Assembly: GCF_038502225.1 (NCBI RefSeq)
Contig: NC_091352.1
Span: 24,730,390-24,794,389, forward strand
Direction: 5' to 3'
Source: Cherax quadricarinatus
Lineage: Eukaryota > Arthropoda > Malacostraca > Decapoda > Parastacidae
DNA: 64,000 bases
The position numbers and the translations under genes were made by a program. Of this stretch, positions 50,856 through 64,000 are shown one piece after another. Each line of letters begins with the position of its first letter. Positions within the stretch are counted from its first letter, which is position 1. The notes beneath the pieces are model-generated. The model was not told where the DNA came from, made no database searches, and saw nothing but the letters and a program-made list of their open reading frames with translations.

Positions 50856-53800
50856 TGGAATATATGCGAGGACCTAGTAGTGATAGGAATATATACGGAA
50901 AAATAGTAGTGATAGCAATATATGCAAGGACCTAGTAGTGATAGGAATATATGGGAGGACCTAGTAGCGATAGGAATATATGCGAGGTCCTAGTTGTGAT
51001 GGGAATATACACGAGAATCTAGTAGTGATAGGAATATATACGGGGACCTAGTAGTGATAGCAATATGTGCGAGGACCTAGTAGTGATAGGAATATATGCG
51101 AGGACCTAGTAGTGATAGGAATATATGCGAGGACCTACGAGCAATAGGAATATATGCGAGGTTCTAGTTGTGATAGGAATATATACGGGGGTCTAGTAGT
51201 GATAGGAATATATACGAGGACCTAGTAGTGATAGGAATATATACGGGGACCTACTAGTGAAAGGAATATATGCCAGGACCTAGTAGTGAAATGAATATAT
51301 GTGGGGACCTAGTAGTGATAGGAACATATACAGGGTCCTAGTAGTGATAGGGATACATGCGAGGACCTAGTAGTGATAGAAATATATGAAAGGACCTAGT
51401 AGTGATAGGAATATATACGGGACCTAGTACTGATAGGAATATACGTGAGATCCTAGTTTTGATAGGAATATATGCGAGGACCTAGTAGTGATAGGAAAAT
51501 ATACGGGGACCTACTAGTAATAGGAATACATGTGAGAACCTAGTAGTGATAGGAATATTTGCGAGGACCTAGTAGTGATAGGAATATGTGCGAGGACCTA
51601 GTAGTGATAGGAATATATGCGAAGAGCTAGAAGTAACAGGAATATTCGAGGACCTAGTAGTCATAGGAATATATACGGGGACCTAGTAGTGATAGGAATA
51701 TACGCGAGGACATAATAGTGGTTGGAATATATGCGAGGACCTAGTAGTGGTAGGAATATATGCGAGGACCTAGAAGTTATAGGAATATATGCGAGGACCT
51801 AGTAGTCATAGGAATATATATGGGGACCTAGTAGTGATAGGAATATACGTTAGAACCTAATAGTGATAGGAATAAATGCGAGGACCTAGTAATGATAGGA
51901 ACGTATGCGAGGACTTCGAAGTGATAGGAATATATGCGAGGACCTAATTGTGATAGGAATATATACGGGGACCTAGTAGTGACAGGAATACACGTGAGAA
52001 AATAGCAGTGATAGGAATATATGCGAGGACCTAGTAGTGACAGGAATATATGCGAGGACCTAGAAGTGATAGGAATATATACGAGGACATATTAGTGATA
52101 GGAATATATGCGAGGACATAGCAGTGATAGGTATAAATGCGAGGGCCTAGTACTATTAGGAAAATATGCGAGGACCTAGAAGTGATAGAAGTATATGCGA
52201 AGACCTAGCAGTGACAGGAATATATGCGAGGACCTAGTAGTGAAAGGAATATATACGGGGAACTAGTAGTGATAGGAATATATGGGGACCTAGTAGTGAT
52301 GGAAATATATACGAGGACGTGGAAGTGATAGGAATATATACGGGGACCTAGCAGTGATAGGAATATATGCGAGAACTTAGTAGTGATAGGAATACATACG
52401 GGGTCCTAGTAGTGATACGAATATACACGGGGACCCAGTACTGATAGAAATATATGTGAGGACCCTAGTAGTGATAGGAATACATACGGGGCCCTAGTAG
52501 TGATGGGAATATATGGGAGGACCTAGAAGTGATAGGAATATATGTGAGGACCAAGTAGTGGTAGGAATATATATGAGGACCTAGTAGTGATAGGAATACA
52601 TGTGAGGACCTAGTAGTGATAGGAATACATGCGAGGACCTAGTAGTGATAGGAATATATGCGAGGACCTAGTAGTGATAGGAATATATGCAAGGACCTAG
52701 TAGTGATAGAAATATATACGGGGACCTAGTAGTGACAGGAATATATGCATGGACCAAATAGTGATAGGAATATATGCGAGGACCTAGTAGTGATAGGAAT
52801 ATATGCGACGACCGAGTAGTGAGAGGAATATGTGCGAGGAGCTAGAAGTGACAGGAATATATTCGAGAACCTGGAAGTCATAGGAATATACACAGGGACC
52901 TAGTAGTGACAGGAATATATGCGAGGACATATTAGTGATTGGAATATATAAGAGGACCTAGTAGCGGTAGTAATATACGCGAGGACCTAGTAGTCATAGG
53001 AATATATACGGGGACCTAGTAGTGATAGGATTATATGTGAGAAACTAGTAGTGATGGGAATATATGCGAGGACCTGGCATAATAGGAATATATGCGAGGA
53101 CCTAGTTGTTATATGAATATATACGGGGACCTAGTAGTGATAGGGATATGCGTGAGAACCGAGAAGTGAAAGGAATATTTGCGAGCACCTGGTAGTGACA
53201 GGAACATATGCGAGGACCTAGAAGTGATAGGAATATATACAGGGACCTAGTAGAGACAGGAATATATACGGGGACCTAGTAGTGATAGGAATATACACGG
53301 GGACCTACTAGTGATACTAGCGAGGACTTAGTAGTGATAGGAATATATGCAAGGACCTAATTGTAATAGGAATATATACGGGGATCTAGTAGTGATAGGA
53401 ATATATGCGAAGACATATTATTATTAGGAATATAAGCGAGGGCATAGAAGTGGTAGGAATATATACGAGGACCTAGTAGTCATAGGAATATGTACGGGGA
53501 CCTAGTAGTGGTAGGAATATACATGAGAACCTAGTAGTGATAGAAATATATGCGAAGACCTAGTAGTGATAGAAATATATAAGGGGACCTAGTAGTGACA
53601 GGAATATATGCGAGGACCAAATAGTGATAGGAATATATGCGAGGACCTAGTAGTGATAGGAATATATGCGAAGAGCTGGTAGTGAGAGGAATATATTCGA
53701 GGACCTAGTAGTCATAGGAATATATACGGGGACCTAGTAGTGATAGGAATATACGCGAGGACATAGTAGTGACAGGAATGTATTCGAGGACCTAGTAGTG

Positions 53801-56800
53801 ATAGGAATATATGCGACGAGCTTGTAGTGACAGGAATATATTCGAGGACCTAGTAGTCATAGGAATATACGTGAGGACCTAGTAGTAATATGAATATATG
53901 CGAGGACCTAGAAGTTATAGGAATATATGCGAGGACTTAGTAGTGATTGGAATATATGCGAAGACCTAATTGTGATAGGAATATATACGAGGACATAGCA
54001 GTGAAAGGAATACAGTCGAGGACCTAGTAGTCATAGGAATATATACGAGGATCTAGTAGTGATTGGAATATACGTGAGAGCCTAGTAGTGATAGGAATAT
54101 ATGCGAGGACCTAGTAGTGATAGGAATATATGCGAGGACTTAGTAGTGATAGGAATATATGCGAGGACCTAATTGTGATAGGACTATATACGGGGATCTA
54201 GTAGTGATAGGAATATATGCGAAGACATATTATTATTAGGAATATAAGCGAGGGCATAGAAGTGGTAGGAATATATGCGAGGACCTAGCAGTGATAGGAA
54301 TATTTGCGAGGACCTAGAAGTCATAGGAATATAAACGGGGACCTAGTTTTGATAGGAATATGTACGAGGACCTAGTAGTGTTAGGAATATTCGTGAGAAC
54401 CTAGTAGTGATAGGAATATTTGTGAGTACCTAGAAGTGATAGAAGTATATGCGAAGACCTAGTAGTGATAGGAATATATGCGAGGACCTAGTAGTGATAG
54501 GAATAAATGCGTGAACCTAATTTTGATAGGAATATATACGAGGACCTAGTAGTGATAGGGATATATGCGAGGGCCTAGTTTTGATAGGAATATATACGAG
54601 GACCTAGTAGTGACAGGAATATTCGTGAGAACCTAGTAGTGATAGGAATATTTGTGAGTACCTAGAAGTGATAGAAGTATATGCGAGGACCTAGTAGTGA
54701 CAGGAATATATGCGAGGACCTAGTAGTGATAGGAATATATACGGGGACCTAGTAGTGATGCGAATATATGAGGACGTAGTAGTGATGGGAATATATGCGA
54801 GGACCTAGTAGTGATAGGTAAATATGCGAGGACCTGTTAGTGATAGGAATATTTTCGAGGACCTAGTAGTGATAGGAATATATACGAGGACCTAGGAGAG
54901 ATAGGAATATATGCGAGGACATGTTAGTGATACGAATATATGCGGGGACCTAGAAGTGGTAGGAATACATCCGAGGGCCTAGTAGTGATAGGAATATATT
55001 CGACGACCTAGTAGTCATAGGAATATATACATGGACCTAGTAGGGATAGGAATATACGTGAGAACCTAGTAGTGATAGGGATATATGCGAGGACATTGTA
55101 GTAATAGGAATATATGTGAGGACCTAGTAGTGATAGGAATATATGCGATAACCTAGTTGTGATAGGAATATATACGGGGACCTATTAGTGACAGGAATAT
55201 ATGTGAGAACCTAGTAGTGATAGGAATATCTGCGACACCTAGTAGTGATAGGAATATATGCGAGGACTTAGTAGTGATAGGAATATATGCGAGGACCTAA
55301 TTGTGATAGGAATATATACAGGGATCTAGTAGTGATAGGAATATATGCGAAGACATATTATTATTAGGAATATAAGCGAGGGCATAGAAGTGGTAGGAAT
55401 ATATGCGAGGACCTAGCAGTGACAGGAATATTTGCGAGGACCTAGAAGTCATAGGAATATAAACGGGGACCTAGTTTTGATAGGAATATATACGAGGACA
55501 TAGTAGTGTTAGGAATATTCGTGAGAACCTAGTAGTGATAGGAATATTTGTGAGTACCTAGAAGTGATAGAAGTATATGCGAAGACCTAGTAGTGATAGG
55601 AATATATGCGAGGACCTAGTAGTGATAGGAATAAATGCGTGAACCTAGTTTTGATAGGAATATATACGAGGACCTAGTAGTGACAGGAATATTCGTGAGA
55701 ACCTAGTAGTGATAGGAATATTTGTGAGTACCTAGAAGTGATAGAAGTATATGCGAGGACCTAGTAGTGACAGGAATATATGCGAGGACCTAGTAGTGAT
55801 AGGAATATATACGGGGACCTAGTAGTGATGCGAATATATGAGGACGTAGTAGTGATGGGAATATATGCGAGGACCTAGTAGTGATAGGTAAATATGCGAG
55901 GACCTGTTAGTGATAGGAATATTTTCGAGGACCTAGTAGTGATAGGAATATATACGAGGACCTAGGAGAGATAGGAATATATGCGAGGACATGTTAGTGA
56001 TACGAATATATGCGGGGACCTAGAAGTGGTAGGAATACATCCGAGGGCCTAGTAGTGATAGGAATATATTCGACGACCTAGTAGTCATAGGAATATATAC
56101 ATGGACCTAGTAGGGATAGGAATATACGTGAGAACCTAGTAGTGATAGGGATATATGCGAGGACATTGTAGTAATAGGAATATATGTGAGGACCTAGTAG
56201 TGATAGGAATATATGCTATAACCTAGTTGTGATAGGAATATATACGGGGACCTATTAGTGACAGGAATATATGTGAGAACCTAGTAGTGATAGGAATATC
56301 TGCGACACCTAGTAGTGATAGGAATATATGAGAGGACCTTGAAGAGATAGGAAAATATGCGAGGACCTAGTAGTGACAGGAATATATGCGAGGTCATAGT
56401 TGTGATAAGAATATATACGGGGACTTAGTAGTGATAGAAATATATACGGTGACCTAGAAGCGATAGGAATATATACGTGGAAATAGTAGTGATAGGAATA
56501 TATACGGGGACCTAATAGTGATAGGAATATATGCGAGGTCCTTGTAGTCATAGGAATATATGCTTTACCTAGTCATAAGAATGTATACAGGGACCTGGAA
56601 GTGATAGGAATATACATGAGATCCTAGTGGTGATAGGAATTTATGCGAGGACCTAGTAGTGATAGAAATATATACGGGGACCTAGAAGTGATAGGAATAT
56701 ATGAGAGGACCTAATAGTGATAAGAATATATGCGAGGACTAAGTAGTGATAGGAATATATGCGGAGAGCTGGTAGTGACAGGAATATTTGCGAGGATCTA

Positions 56801-59800
56801 GTAGTGATAGGAATATACACGTGGACCTACTAGTGATAGAAACACACGTGAGTAAATAGTAGTGATAAGAATATAAGCGAGGACCTAGTAGTGATAGGAA
56901 TATATTCGAGGTCTTAGAAGTGATAGGAATATATGCGAGGACCTAGTAGTGAGAGGAGTATGTGCGAGGAGCTAGTAGTGACAGGAATATATTGGAGGAC
57001 CTAGTAGTCAATGGAATATATAAGGGGACCTAGTAGTGACAGGAATATATGCTAGGGCATATTAGTGATTGGAATATATGTGAGGACCTAGTAGTGGCAG
57101 GAATATACTCGAGGACCTAGTAGTAATAGGAATATATTCGAGGACCTAGTAGTCATAGGAATATATACGGGGACCTACTAGTGATAGGAATATTCATGAG
57201 AACCTAGTAGTGATAGGAATATATGCGAAGACCTAGTAGTGATAGGAATATATGCGAGGACCTAGTAGTGAAAGGAATATATGCGATGACCTAGTAGTGA
57301 TAGGAATATATGTGAGACCCTAGTAGTGATAGGAATATTTGCGAGGACCTAGTAGTCATTGGAATATATGCGATTACCTAGTAGTGATAGCATCATATAC
57401 GAGGACCTAGTAGTGATAGGAATATGTGCGAAGAGCTAGTAGTGACAGGAATATATTAGAGGACCTAGTAGTCATAGAAATATATACGGGGACCTAGTAG
57501 TGATAGGAATATATGTTATGACATATTAGTGGTTGGAATATATGCGAGGACCTAGTAGTGGTAGGAATATATGCGAGGACCTAGCAGTGATAGGAATATA
57601 TGCGAGGACCTAGTAGTCATAGGAATATATAAGGGGACCTAGTAGTGATAGGAATATACGTGAGAACCTAGTAGTGATAGGAATATATGAGAGGAACTAG
57701 TAGTGATACGAATATATGTGAGGACCTAGTAGTGATAGGAATATATGCGATTACCTAGTTGTAATAGGAATATATGCGGGGGACCTAGTAGTGATAGGAA
57801 TATATGTGAGAACCTAGTAGTGATAGGAATATTTGCGAGGACCTAGCAGTGATAAAAAAATATGCAAGGACCTAGTAGTGACAGGAATACATGCGAAGTC
57901 CTAGTTGTGACAGGAATATATACGGGGTCCTGTTATTGACAGGAATATATACAGGGACCTAGTAGTGATAGGAATATAAGTGAGGAACCTTGTAGTGATA
58001 GGAATATATATGGGGTCCTAGTACTGATAGGAATATATGGGAAGACCTAGTAGTGATAGAAATATATGTTTGGACCTAATAGTGATAGGAATATATGCGA
58101 GGACCTAATAGTGATTGGAATATATGCAAGGACCTAGTAGTGATAGGAAAATATGCGAGTACCTGGAAGTGATAGGAATATTTGCGAGGACCTAGTAGTG
58201 ATAGGAAAATATACGAGGACCTAGTAGGGATAGGTATATTCGTGAGAACCTAGTAGTGATAGGAATATATGCGAGGACCTAGTAGTGATAGAAATAAAAA
58301 ATGGGGCCTAGTAGTGATAGGAATATATGCGAGGACCAAATAGTGATAGGAATGTATGCGAGGACCTAGAAGTGATACAAAACTATGCGAGGACCTAGTA
58401 GTGACAGGAATATATGCGAGGTCCTTGTTGCGATAAGAATATATACGGGGACCTAGTAATGATAGGAATATATACGTTCACCTTGCAGTGATAGGAATAT
58501 ATACGGGGACCTACTAGTAAAAGGAATATATGCGAGGACCTGGTAGTCATAGGAATATATACGGGGACCTGGTAGTGATAGGAATATACGTGAGTACGTA
58601 GTAGTGATAGGAATATATGCGAGGACCTAGTAGTGACTGAAATATATACGTGGACCTAGTAGTGATAGGAATATATGCGAGGACCAAATAGTGACAGGAA
58701 TATATGCGAGGACCTAGTTGTGATATGAATATATGCGAAGAGCTGGTAGTCACAGGAATATATTCTAGGACCTAGTAGTCATAGGAATATATACAGGAAC
58801 CTAGTAGTGATAGGAATATATGCGAGGACATATTAGTGATAAGAATATATGCGAGGACCTTGTAGTGATAGGAATATATGCGAGGACCTAGTTGTGATAG
58901 GAATATTTGCAAGGACCTAGTAGTCATAGGAATATGTACGGGGACCTAGTAGTCACAGGAACATACGTGAGGACCTATTAGTGACAGGAATATATGCGAG
59001 GACCTAGTAGAGCTCGGAGAATATTCGGGACCTACTAGTGATAATAATATACGTGAGAACTTAGTAGTAATAGGAATATATTCGAGGACCTAGTAGTGAT
59101 AGGAATATATTCGGGGACCTACTAGTAATAGGAATATACATGAGAACCTTGTAGTGATAGGAATATATGCGATGGCCTAGTAGTGACAGGAATATAGGCA
59201 AGGACCTAGTTGTGATAGAAATATATGCGGGAACCTAGTAGGGATAGGAATATATGGGAGAACCTAGTAGTGATAGGAATATATGCGAGGACCTATTAGT
59301 TACAGAAATATATACCGGGACCTAGTAGTGACAGGAATATATGCTTGAACTAAATAGTGATAGGAATATATGCGAGGACCTACTAGTGATAGGAATATAT
59401 ACGTGGACCTATTAGTGATAATAATACACGTGAGAAAATAGTAGTGATAGGAATATATGCAAAGACCTAATAGTGATAGGAATATATGCGATAACCTAGT
59501 AGTGATGGGAATAAATGGGAGGACCTAGTAGTGATAGGAATATGTGCGAAGAGCTAGTAGTGACAGGAATATATTCGAGGACCTAGTAGTCATTGGAATA
59601 TATACGGGGACCTAGTAGTGATAGGAATATGTGCTAGGACATATTAGTGATTGGAATATATGCGAGGACCTAGTAGTGATAGGAATATATGCGATGACCT
59701 AGTAGTGATAGGAATATATGCGAGGACCTTGTAGTGATAGGAATATATGCGAGGACCTAGTAGTGATAGGAATATATGCGATGACCTAGTTGTGATAGGA

Positions 59801-60917
59801 ATTTGTACAGGGAGCTAGTAGTGATAGGAATATATGTGAGAACCTAGTAGAGATAGGAATATTTGTGAGGACCTAGTAGTGATAGAAAAATATGCAAGGA
59901 CCTAGTAGTGACAGGAATACATGCATGGTCCTAGTTGTGATTGGAATATATACGGGGACCTAGTACTGATAGGAATATATACGGGTACCTACTAGTTATA
60001 GGAATATGTGCGAGGACCTAGTAGTCATAGGAATATATGCTTAGACCTAGTAGTCATTGGAATGTATATGGGGACCTAGTAGTGATAGGAATATATGCGA
60101 AGAGCTGGCAGTGACAGGAATATATTCGAGGACCTAGTAGTCATAGGAATATATACGGGGACCTAGTAGTCATAGGAATATACGTGAGGACCTGGTAGTG
60201 ATAGGAATATATGCGAGGACCTGGTAGTGACTGGAATTTATGCGACGAGCTGGTAGTGACACGAATATATTCGAGGACCTAGTAGTCATAGGAATATATA
60301 CGGGGACCTAGTAGTGATAGGAATATATGCGAGGACGTAGTAGTCATAGGAATATATATGGGGACGTAGTGGTCATAGGAATGTACGTGAGGAAATAGTA
60401 GTGATAGGAGTATGTGCGTGGACCTGGAACTGATAGGAATATATGCGAGGACCTATTAGTGATATGAATATATGCGAGGACCTAGTAGTGATAGGAATAT
60501 ATGCGAGGACCTAGTAGTGATAGGGATATATGCTAGGACCTGGTATTGATAGGATTATATGCGAGGGCCTAGTAGTGATAGAAATATGTTCGCGGGCTTA
60601 GTAGTGATAGGAATATATGCCAGGACCAAATAGTGATAGGAATATATGCGAGGACCTAGTAGTGATAGGAATATATGCGATGAGCTGGAAGCGACAGGAA
60701 TATATTCGAGGACCTAGTAGTCATAGGAATATATACGGGGACCTACTATTGATAGGAATATTTGCGAGGGCATATCAGTGATAGGAATATATGGGAGGAC
60801 CTAGTGGTGACAGGAGTAAATGCGAGGACCTAGTAGTGATAGAAATATATACGGGGACCTAGCAGTGTTAGGAATATATTTGGGGACCTAATAGTGATAG
60901 AAATATATGTGAGGACC
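50856..60917. repeat. Satellite D: 29-bp tandem repeat, about 10 kb
   Basis: Unit core CTAGTAGTGATAGGAATAT plus ATGCGAGGAC, about 345 units, with frequent single-base variants (ATACGGGGAC and CGTGAGAACC subtypes). Few ORFs arise because 29 is not a multiple of 3. Resumes at 63,731 after an LTR element. Confidence 0.95.
54113..56310. repeat. Tandem duplication of about 1.1 kb within satellite D
   Basis: The marker GAAGACATATTATTATTAGG is at 54,221 and 55,349 (offset 1,128). The later marker CGAATATATGAGGACG is at 54,761 and 55,831 (offset 1,070), as is TGCGACACCT at 55,231 and 56,301. The 58-bp change in offset is two units missing from the second copy. An older related copy of the first marker starts at 53,409. 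Confidence 0.85.
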
Positions 60918-61155
60918 TGTTACGGTTCGAATCTTAATCTTTAGCCAGGTTAGTGCACTCCGTAACAATACACTTCGTAGAATGAGAAGATGCTTCCATA
61001 GTTTCGAGTGAGAGACACAAATAATAGTTACTCAGTCTTTTCTAGTTTCTTCTTATTTAAAAGCTTAAATACTTCTTAGATATTCATTAATATCTATTAA
61101 ATATCACTTCGTCAGAAACTTTCATTCACACAAGAAAAGCCAAATAGAATGTATA
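60918..61155 (-). repeat. 3' LTR, 5'-truncated
   Basis: Matches 63,372-63,612 with scattered differences. On the minus strand it ends CGAACCGTAACA. About 118 bp present in the other LTR are missing where it joins coding sequence. Confidence 0.8.
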
Positions 61156-63348
61156 TCGTAGACCCCCTCTGTTTTGGCATGAGACATGAATTAACTGAAG
61201 TCGACGGAAATTTCTTGATCAGGATTCCGTCAGAGTAATAAAAACATTCTTCCTTACCAGCAGCTTCCATCTCAGTAAGCGCTTGATCCCTTGCCTGTTT
61301 CAACGACGGGTCTCCAAGCTGTTCTTTCACTATATTTTCCCGATTGAAGTCGTTACTCCGTAATGGGGCAAATTCTGCCACTTGGGATTTTGGAGGCTGA
61401 TTTTCGACTTTGGGTTGATCATCGGCACTGAACAGAGCATCCAAACCCCAATCTGAGGGTTCATCAGGAGTAGGCAGTGGTTCCAAATTTTTAGCCATAG
61501 CCCTTGTTATAGCTGTAAGAGGGAATAGACGAGGGCCTTCCTTACATCCTTCAATGGCGTAATTCTCTCCAGAGAACTTCTCTATAACATAAGGTTCTCG
61601 GCAAATTCCTCCTCTTCCTAAATCATTACCCACCAATAGATCAACACTCTTAATGGGAAAATCAGTATCAGAAAGGCCCACAACAGCTTCACCTTGATAT
61701 GAATCTACGTTCACATACACCTTATGAAGGAGTACTCTTGTGATGGCGCCACCGAAACCTAGCAGAACATCCAGGTTAACATAGGTGTCATCATTTAGAG
61801 GAAGTACTCCTTTTCTCAGTAAGGTCAGGTAGCTTCCCGTATCCCGATAGGATACTATGTCCACCATTTGGTCCTCTGCAATTCCAGCCTTACCCTTAAA
61901 GAAGTAAGGCAACATGGCTTCCGAAACTTTGTCTGCGAACAACTCAGAGGGAATTAGGCACTTCGATTTGGAGGAAGACGTCATCTGTACATTTAATGTT
62001 TCGGAACCTGACCGCCTACGGTCTCTACTTAATTGGAAACAAGAGCGCCTCCAATGGCCTGGTTTCTGACAATAAGAGCAAGATGGGCCTCTTTTTGATG
62101 TATCTCTCTCATAAGATGGTCTTACTTTGCCATTACTATGGATGACACTCGAGTAGGCTTTTGCTGAATGAGGAGGAGAGGTCTGTTGATCCGTTTTCCT
62201 AGGAGATAAAGGCTGACTTTTAGAAGAACATAACCTGGCTTTCTCTCTAGACCCTTTTTCATTTGTCAATTGAGAGGTTATCTCGAAGTGATCAGCTAGA
62301 GAAGCAGAGGCCAACACATCTGCAGTCTGGTGTTCGATGACAAAGGAGCGTACATCTACCGTCAGAGAGTTCTGAAATTCTTCTTTTAAGATCAACTGTA
62401 TCAGACGCTCCATAGTATCACACCCAGATGACCTCAACCATCGCTCTAGAGCCACCTTCTTTTGCCGGGCAAATTCTACCCAGGTTTGGCAGTAGAGAGC
62501 GGAAGGTACGCTGATAACTTACGGGAAGTAAGTCATACTCCTTTAAAATGATCTTCTTAACTGCCTCGTAATCGGCATACTTGTCATAAGGGAGAGCTGC
62601 AGTACATGATTGAGCCTTACCCTTAAGTGTGGTGTGAAGTAAGGTAGCCCAGTGTTCACGAGGCCATCTCATCCCTCGTGCCTGATTCTCAAATGAGTAG
62701 AAGTAAGTGTCCAAGTCTGTTTCACAAAACCTGGGCACTAATGAGGCTGCCCTATGCAGGTCAAAGGTCAAGGTTGGAGTAGCGGACGCTTACTCTTTTC
62801 CTCCTCTTTTTGCCTCTCGAATATGATGTTTTCCCTCTCGAACTCTTCTTTATACAGCAGGCGTTGGGATTCCAGTTGCTCTGTTTGCAACTTTATAAGA
62901 TGTTCCAGACTTTGAAAGTGTTCGAGTGTGAGAGGAGTCAACTGGAGGAGTGGGAGGAGTGTGTCCCTTTAGGCGAAGCTTGGGACGAGCTCCATCTCCG
63001 GTCGTTCCCACACGACCAGGGCTAGCTAATGGGCTCTCATTACACGAATCAGGTGGCACGTTGTCCCGAGACATAGCCTCTGCTCCCAAAGTGAGGCCTT
63101 CAAATGAAGCCACCAAATGAGGGTGTCTAGCCATGCGAGCCCAACCTCGGGACAGTGTCAGAGGGCTGAGAAAACAATATGTTCTGTATAATAGAATGAA
63201 CTGTACTCACTGTATAACGATTGACATAAGAAACTCCCAAATTTCTAGCCACTTGCCAGCATTGTTTTAGTGGTAAAGTCTTCAGCGTATCTGGAGTCAA
63301 GTCCTTCACCAACTGTGATATGTCACGATCCATGGTGAAGAAGTTCAA
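61112..63348 (-). pseudogene. gag-protease of a SCAN-type Gypsy element, frameshifted
   Basis: Minus strand from ATG 63,348 (the internal MDRDISQLVKDL is an alternative start): an N-terminal helix region (LKTLPLKQCWQVARNLGVSY), a frameshift near 63,130, then ASFEGLTLGAEAMSRDN and a predicted coiled coil (LEHLIKLQTEQLESQRLLY). After another shift near 62,770 follows a SCAN-like capsid segment (RFCETDLDTYFYSFENQARG, LHTTLKGKAQSC, DYEAVKKIILKEYDL). A one-base shift near 62,498 leads to the rest: zinc knuckle CSYCQKPGHWRRSC, a protease-like YRDTGSYLTLL and SVDLLVGNDLG, and the pre-RT segment DPSLKQARDQ to YYSDGILIKK. It then runs out at 61,112 in the truncated LTR. No polymerase remains, so it can only move with help from a complete relative. 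Confidence 0.8.
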
Positions 63349-63349
63349 A

Positions 63350-63369
63350 GCGCCCGAAACAGGGCCCCA
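63350..63369 (-). other. Primer binding site (tRNA-Pro-like)
   Basis: On the minus strand TGGGGCCCTGTTTCGGGCGC begins 2 nt after the LTR end. It resembles the complement of tRNA-Pro 3' ends (TGGGGGCTCGTCCGGG) with mismatches. Recalled, not searched. Confidence 0.45.
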
Positions 63370-63371
63370 CT

Positions 63372-63730
63372 TGTTACGGTTCGAATCTTAATCTTTAGCC
63401 AGGTTAGTGCACTACGTAACAATACACTTCATAGAATTAGAAGATACTTCCAAACTTAGAAATGAAAGGCACAAATAATAGTTACTCAGTCTTTTCTAGT
63501 TTCTTTTTATTTAAAAGCTTAAATACTTCTTAGATATTCATAAATATCTATTAAATATCACTTCGTCAGAAACTTTCATTCACATAAGAAAACTCTTAAA
63601 TAGAATGTACATGTCAATACGGTCACTACACTTGTTAATGATCAGAGGAATATTACTGCTTCCTCAATAGTGACATTGCTTGTACGCGAGTATATACATT
63701 GAGAAGTAACACTTTCACTGAGTAACTCCC
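63372..63730 (-). repeat. 5' LTR of the deleted Gypsy element
   Basis: Inner edge is TGTTACGG on + (CCGTAACA on -). The outer edge near 63,717-63,730 is approximate, as satellite D resumes at about 63,731. Confidence 0.75.
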
Positions 63731-64000
63731 TGGTTATAGGAATATATTCGGGGGTCTAGTAGTGATAGGAAAATACGTGAGAACCTAGTAGTGATAGGAA
63801 CATATTCGAGGACCTAGTAGTGATAGGAATATATGCGAGGACCTGGAAGTGACAGGAATATATGCGAAGACCTAGTAGTGATAGGAATATATGCGAGGAC
63901 CTAGTAGTGATAGGAATATATACGGGGACCTAATAGTGATAGGAATATATACGGGGTCCTAGTAGTGATGGAAATATATACGGGGACGTGGTAGTGATAG
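63731..64000. repeat. Satellite D, continuation
   Basis: Same 29-bp unit as 50,856-60,917, running off the window end. Confidence 0.95.

Larger units (their letters stand above)
60918..63730 (-). mobile_element. Deleted SCAN-type Gypsy LTR element (gag-protease only)
   Basis: Two related LTR copies (63,372-63,730 complete; 60,918-61,155 partial) flank gag and protease on the minus strand. RT, RNase H and integrase and the start of the 3' LTR are deleted. Inserted in satellite D, which continues on both sides. A clear target duplication is not resolved, partly because the flank is repetitive. Confidence 0.8.

Noticed and set aside
50856..64000. CRISPR-like array of short repeats
   Set aside because: Units are contiguous 29-mers without unique spacers, in eukaryotic DNA with no cas genes.

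Overview
This is eukaryotic, repeat-dominated DNA. The transposon families suggest an arthropod, most likely a decapod crustacean (crayfish or lobster type). That attribution is inference from recalled decapod repeats: the tRNA-headed SINE, two Penelope-like families with an 'AACGTTTCGC' motif, and a LINE whose 3' end reads 'CTCACCTGGAGTTTACCTGG'. I see no convincing host gene, tRNA gene, rRNA gene or CRISPR. Nearly all long ORFs are transposon proteins or by-products of tandem repeats.

Layout. (1) 1-6,623 is a nest. A 5'-truncated LINE (82-441 and 5,770-6,623) is split by a Penelope-like element flanked by a 12-bp target-site duplication. Inside it lie a second Penelope 3' end, two 5' halves of a CR1-like LINE joined tail to tail, and a SINE dimer. 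(2) 6,624-12,180 is a 20-22 bp (AC)n-containing minisatellite, interrupted at about 7,112-7,349 by a second copy of the LINE/Penelope junction. (3) 12,181-17,012 is G-rich sequence holding a SINE palindrome with an 11-bp target-site duplication, then a purine-rich 25-bp satellite with 50-bp and 125-bp higher-order repeats. (4) 17,133-39,085 is a 21-bp minisatellite split by a 17.8-kb nest of two Ty3/Gypsy elements. The outer one (19,206-37,015) has identical 290-bp LTRs and a CAAC duplication. The inner one (19,976-29,025) has 282-bp LTRs and a CTTG duplication. (5) 40,095-50,200 holds three non-LTR elements: a CR1-like 3' fragment (+), a LINE with an intact 1,019-aa ORF2 (-), and a decayed Tx1-like LINE (-). 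(6) 50,254-50,845 is a decayed fragment of a widespread arthropod protein family. (7) 50,856-64,000 is a 29-bp satellite interrupted by an LTR element that keeps gag and protease but has lost RT, RNase H and integrase.

How the parts work together. The two Gypsy elements encode closely related proteins but have unrelated LTRs. They share three features worth testing: a G5 run in a short gag/pol overlap, a compensated stem-loop where a polypurine tract is expected upstream of the 3' LTR, and a common C-terminal tail after the GPY/F region. The outer element's LTRs are identical although the element nested inside it has diverged LTRs and three coding lesions. That raises the possibility that the pair moved as one unit.
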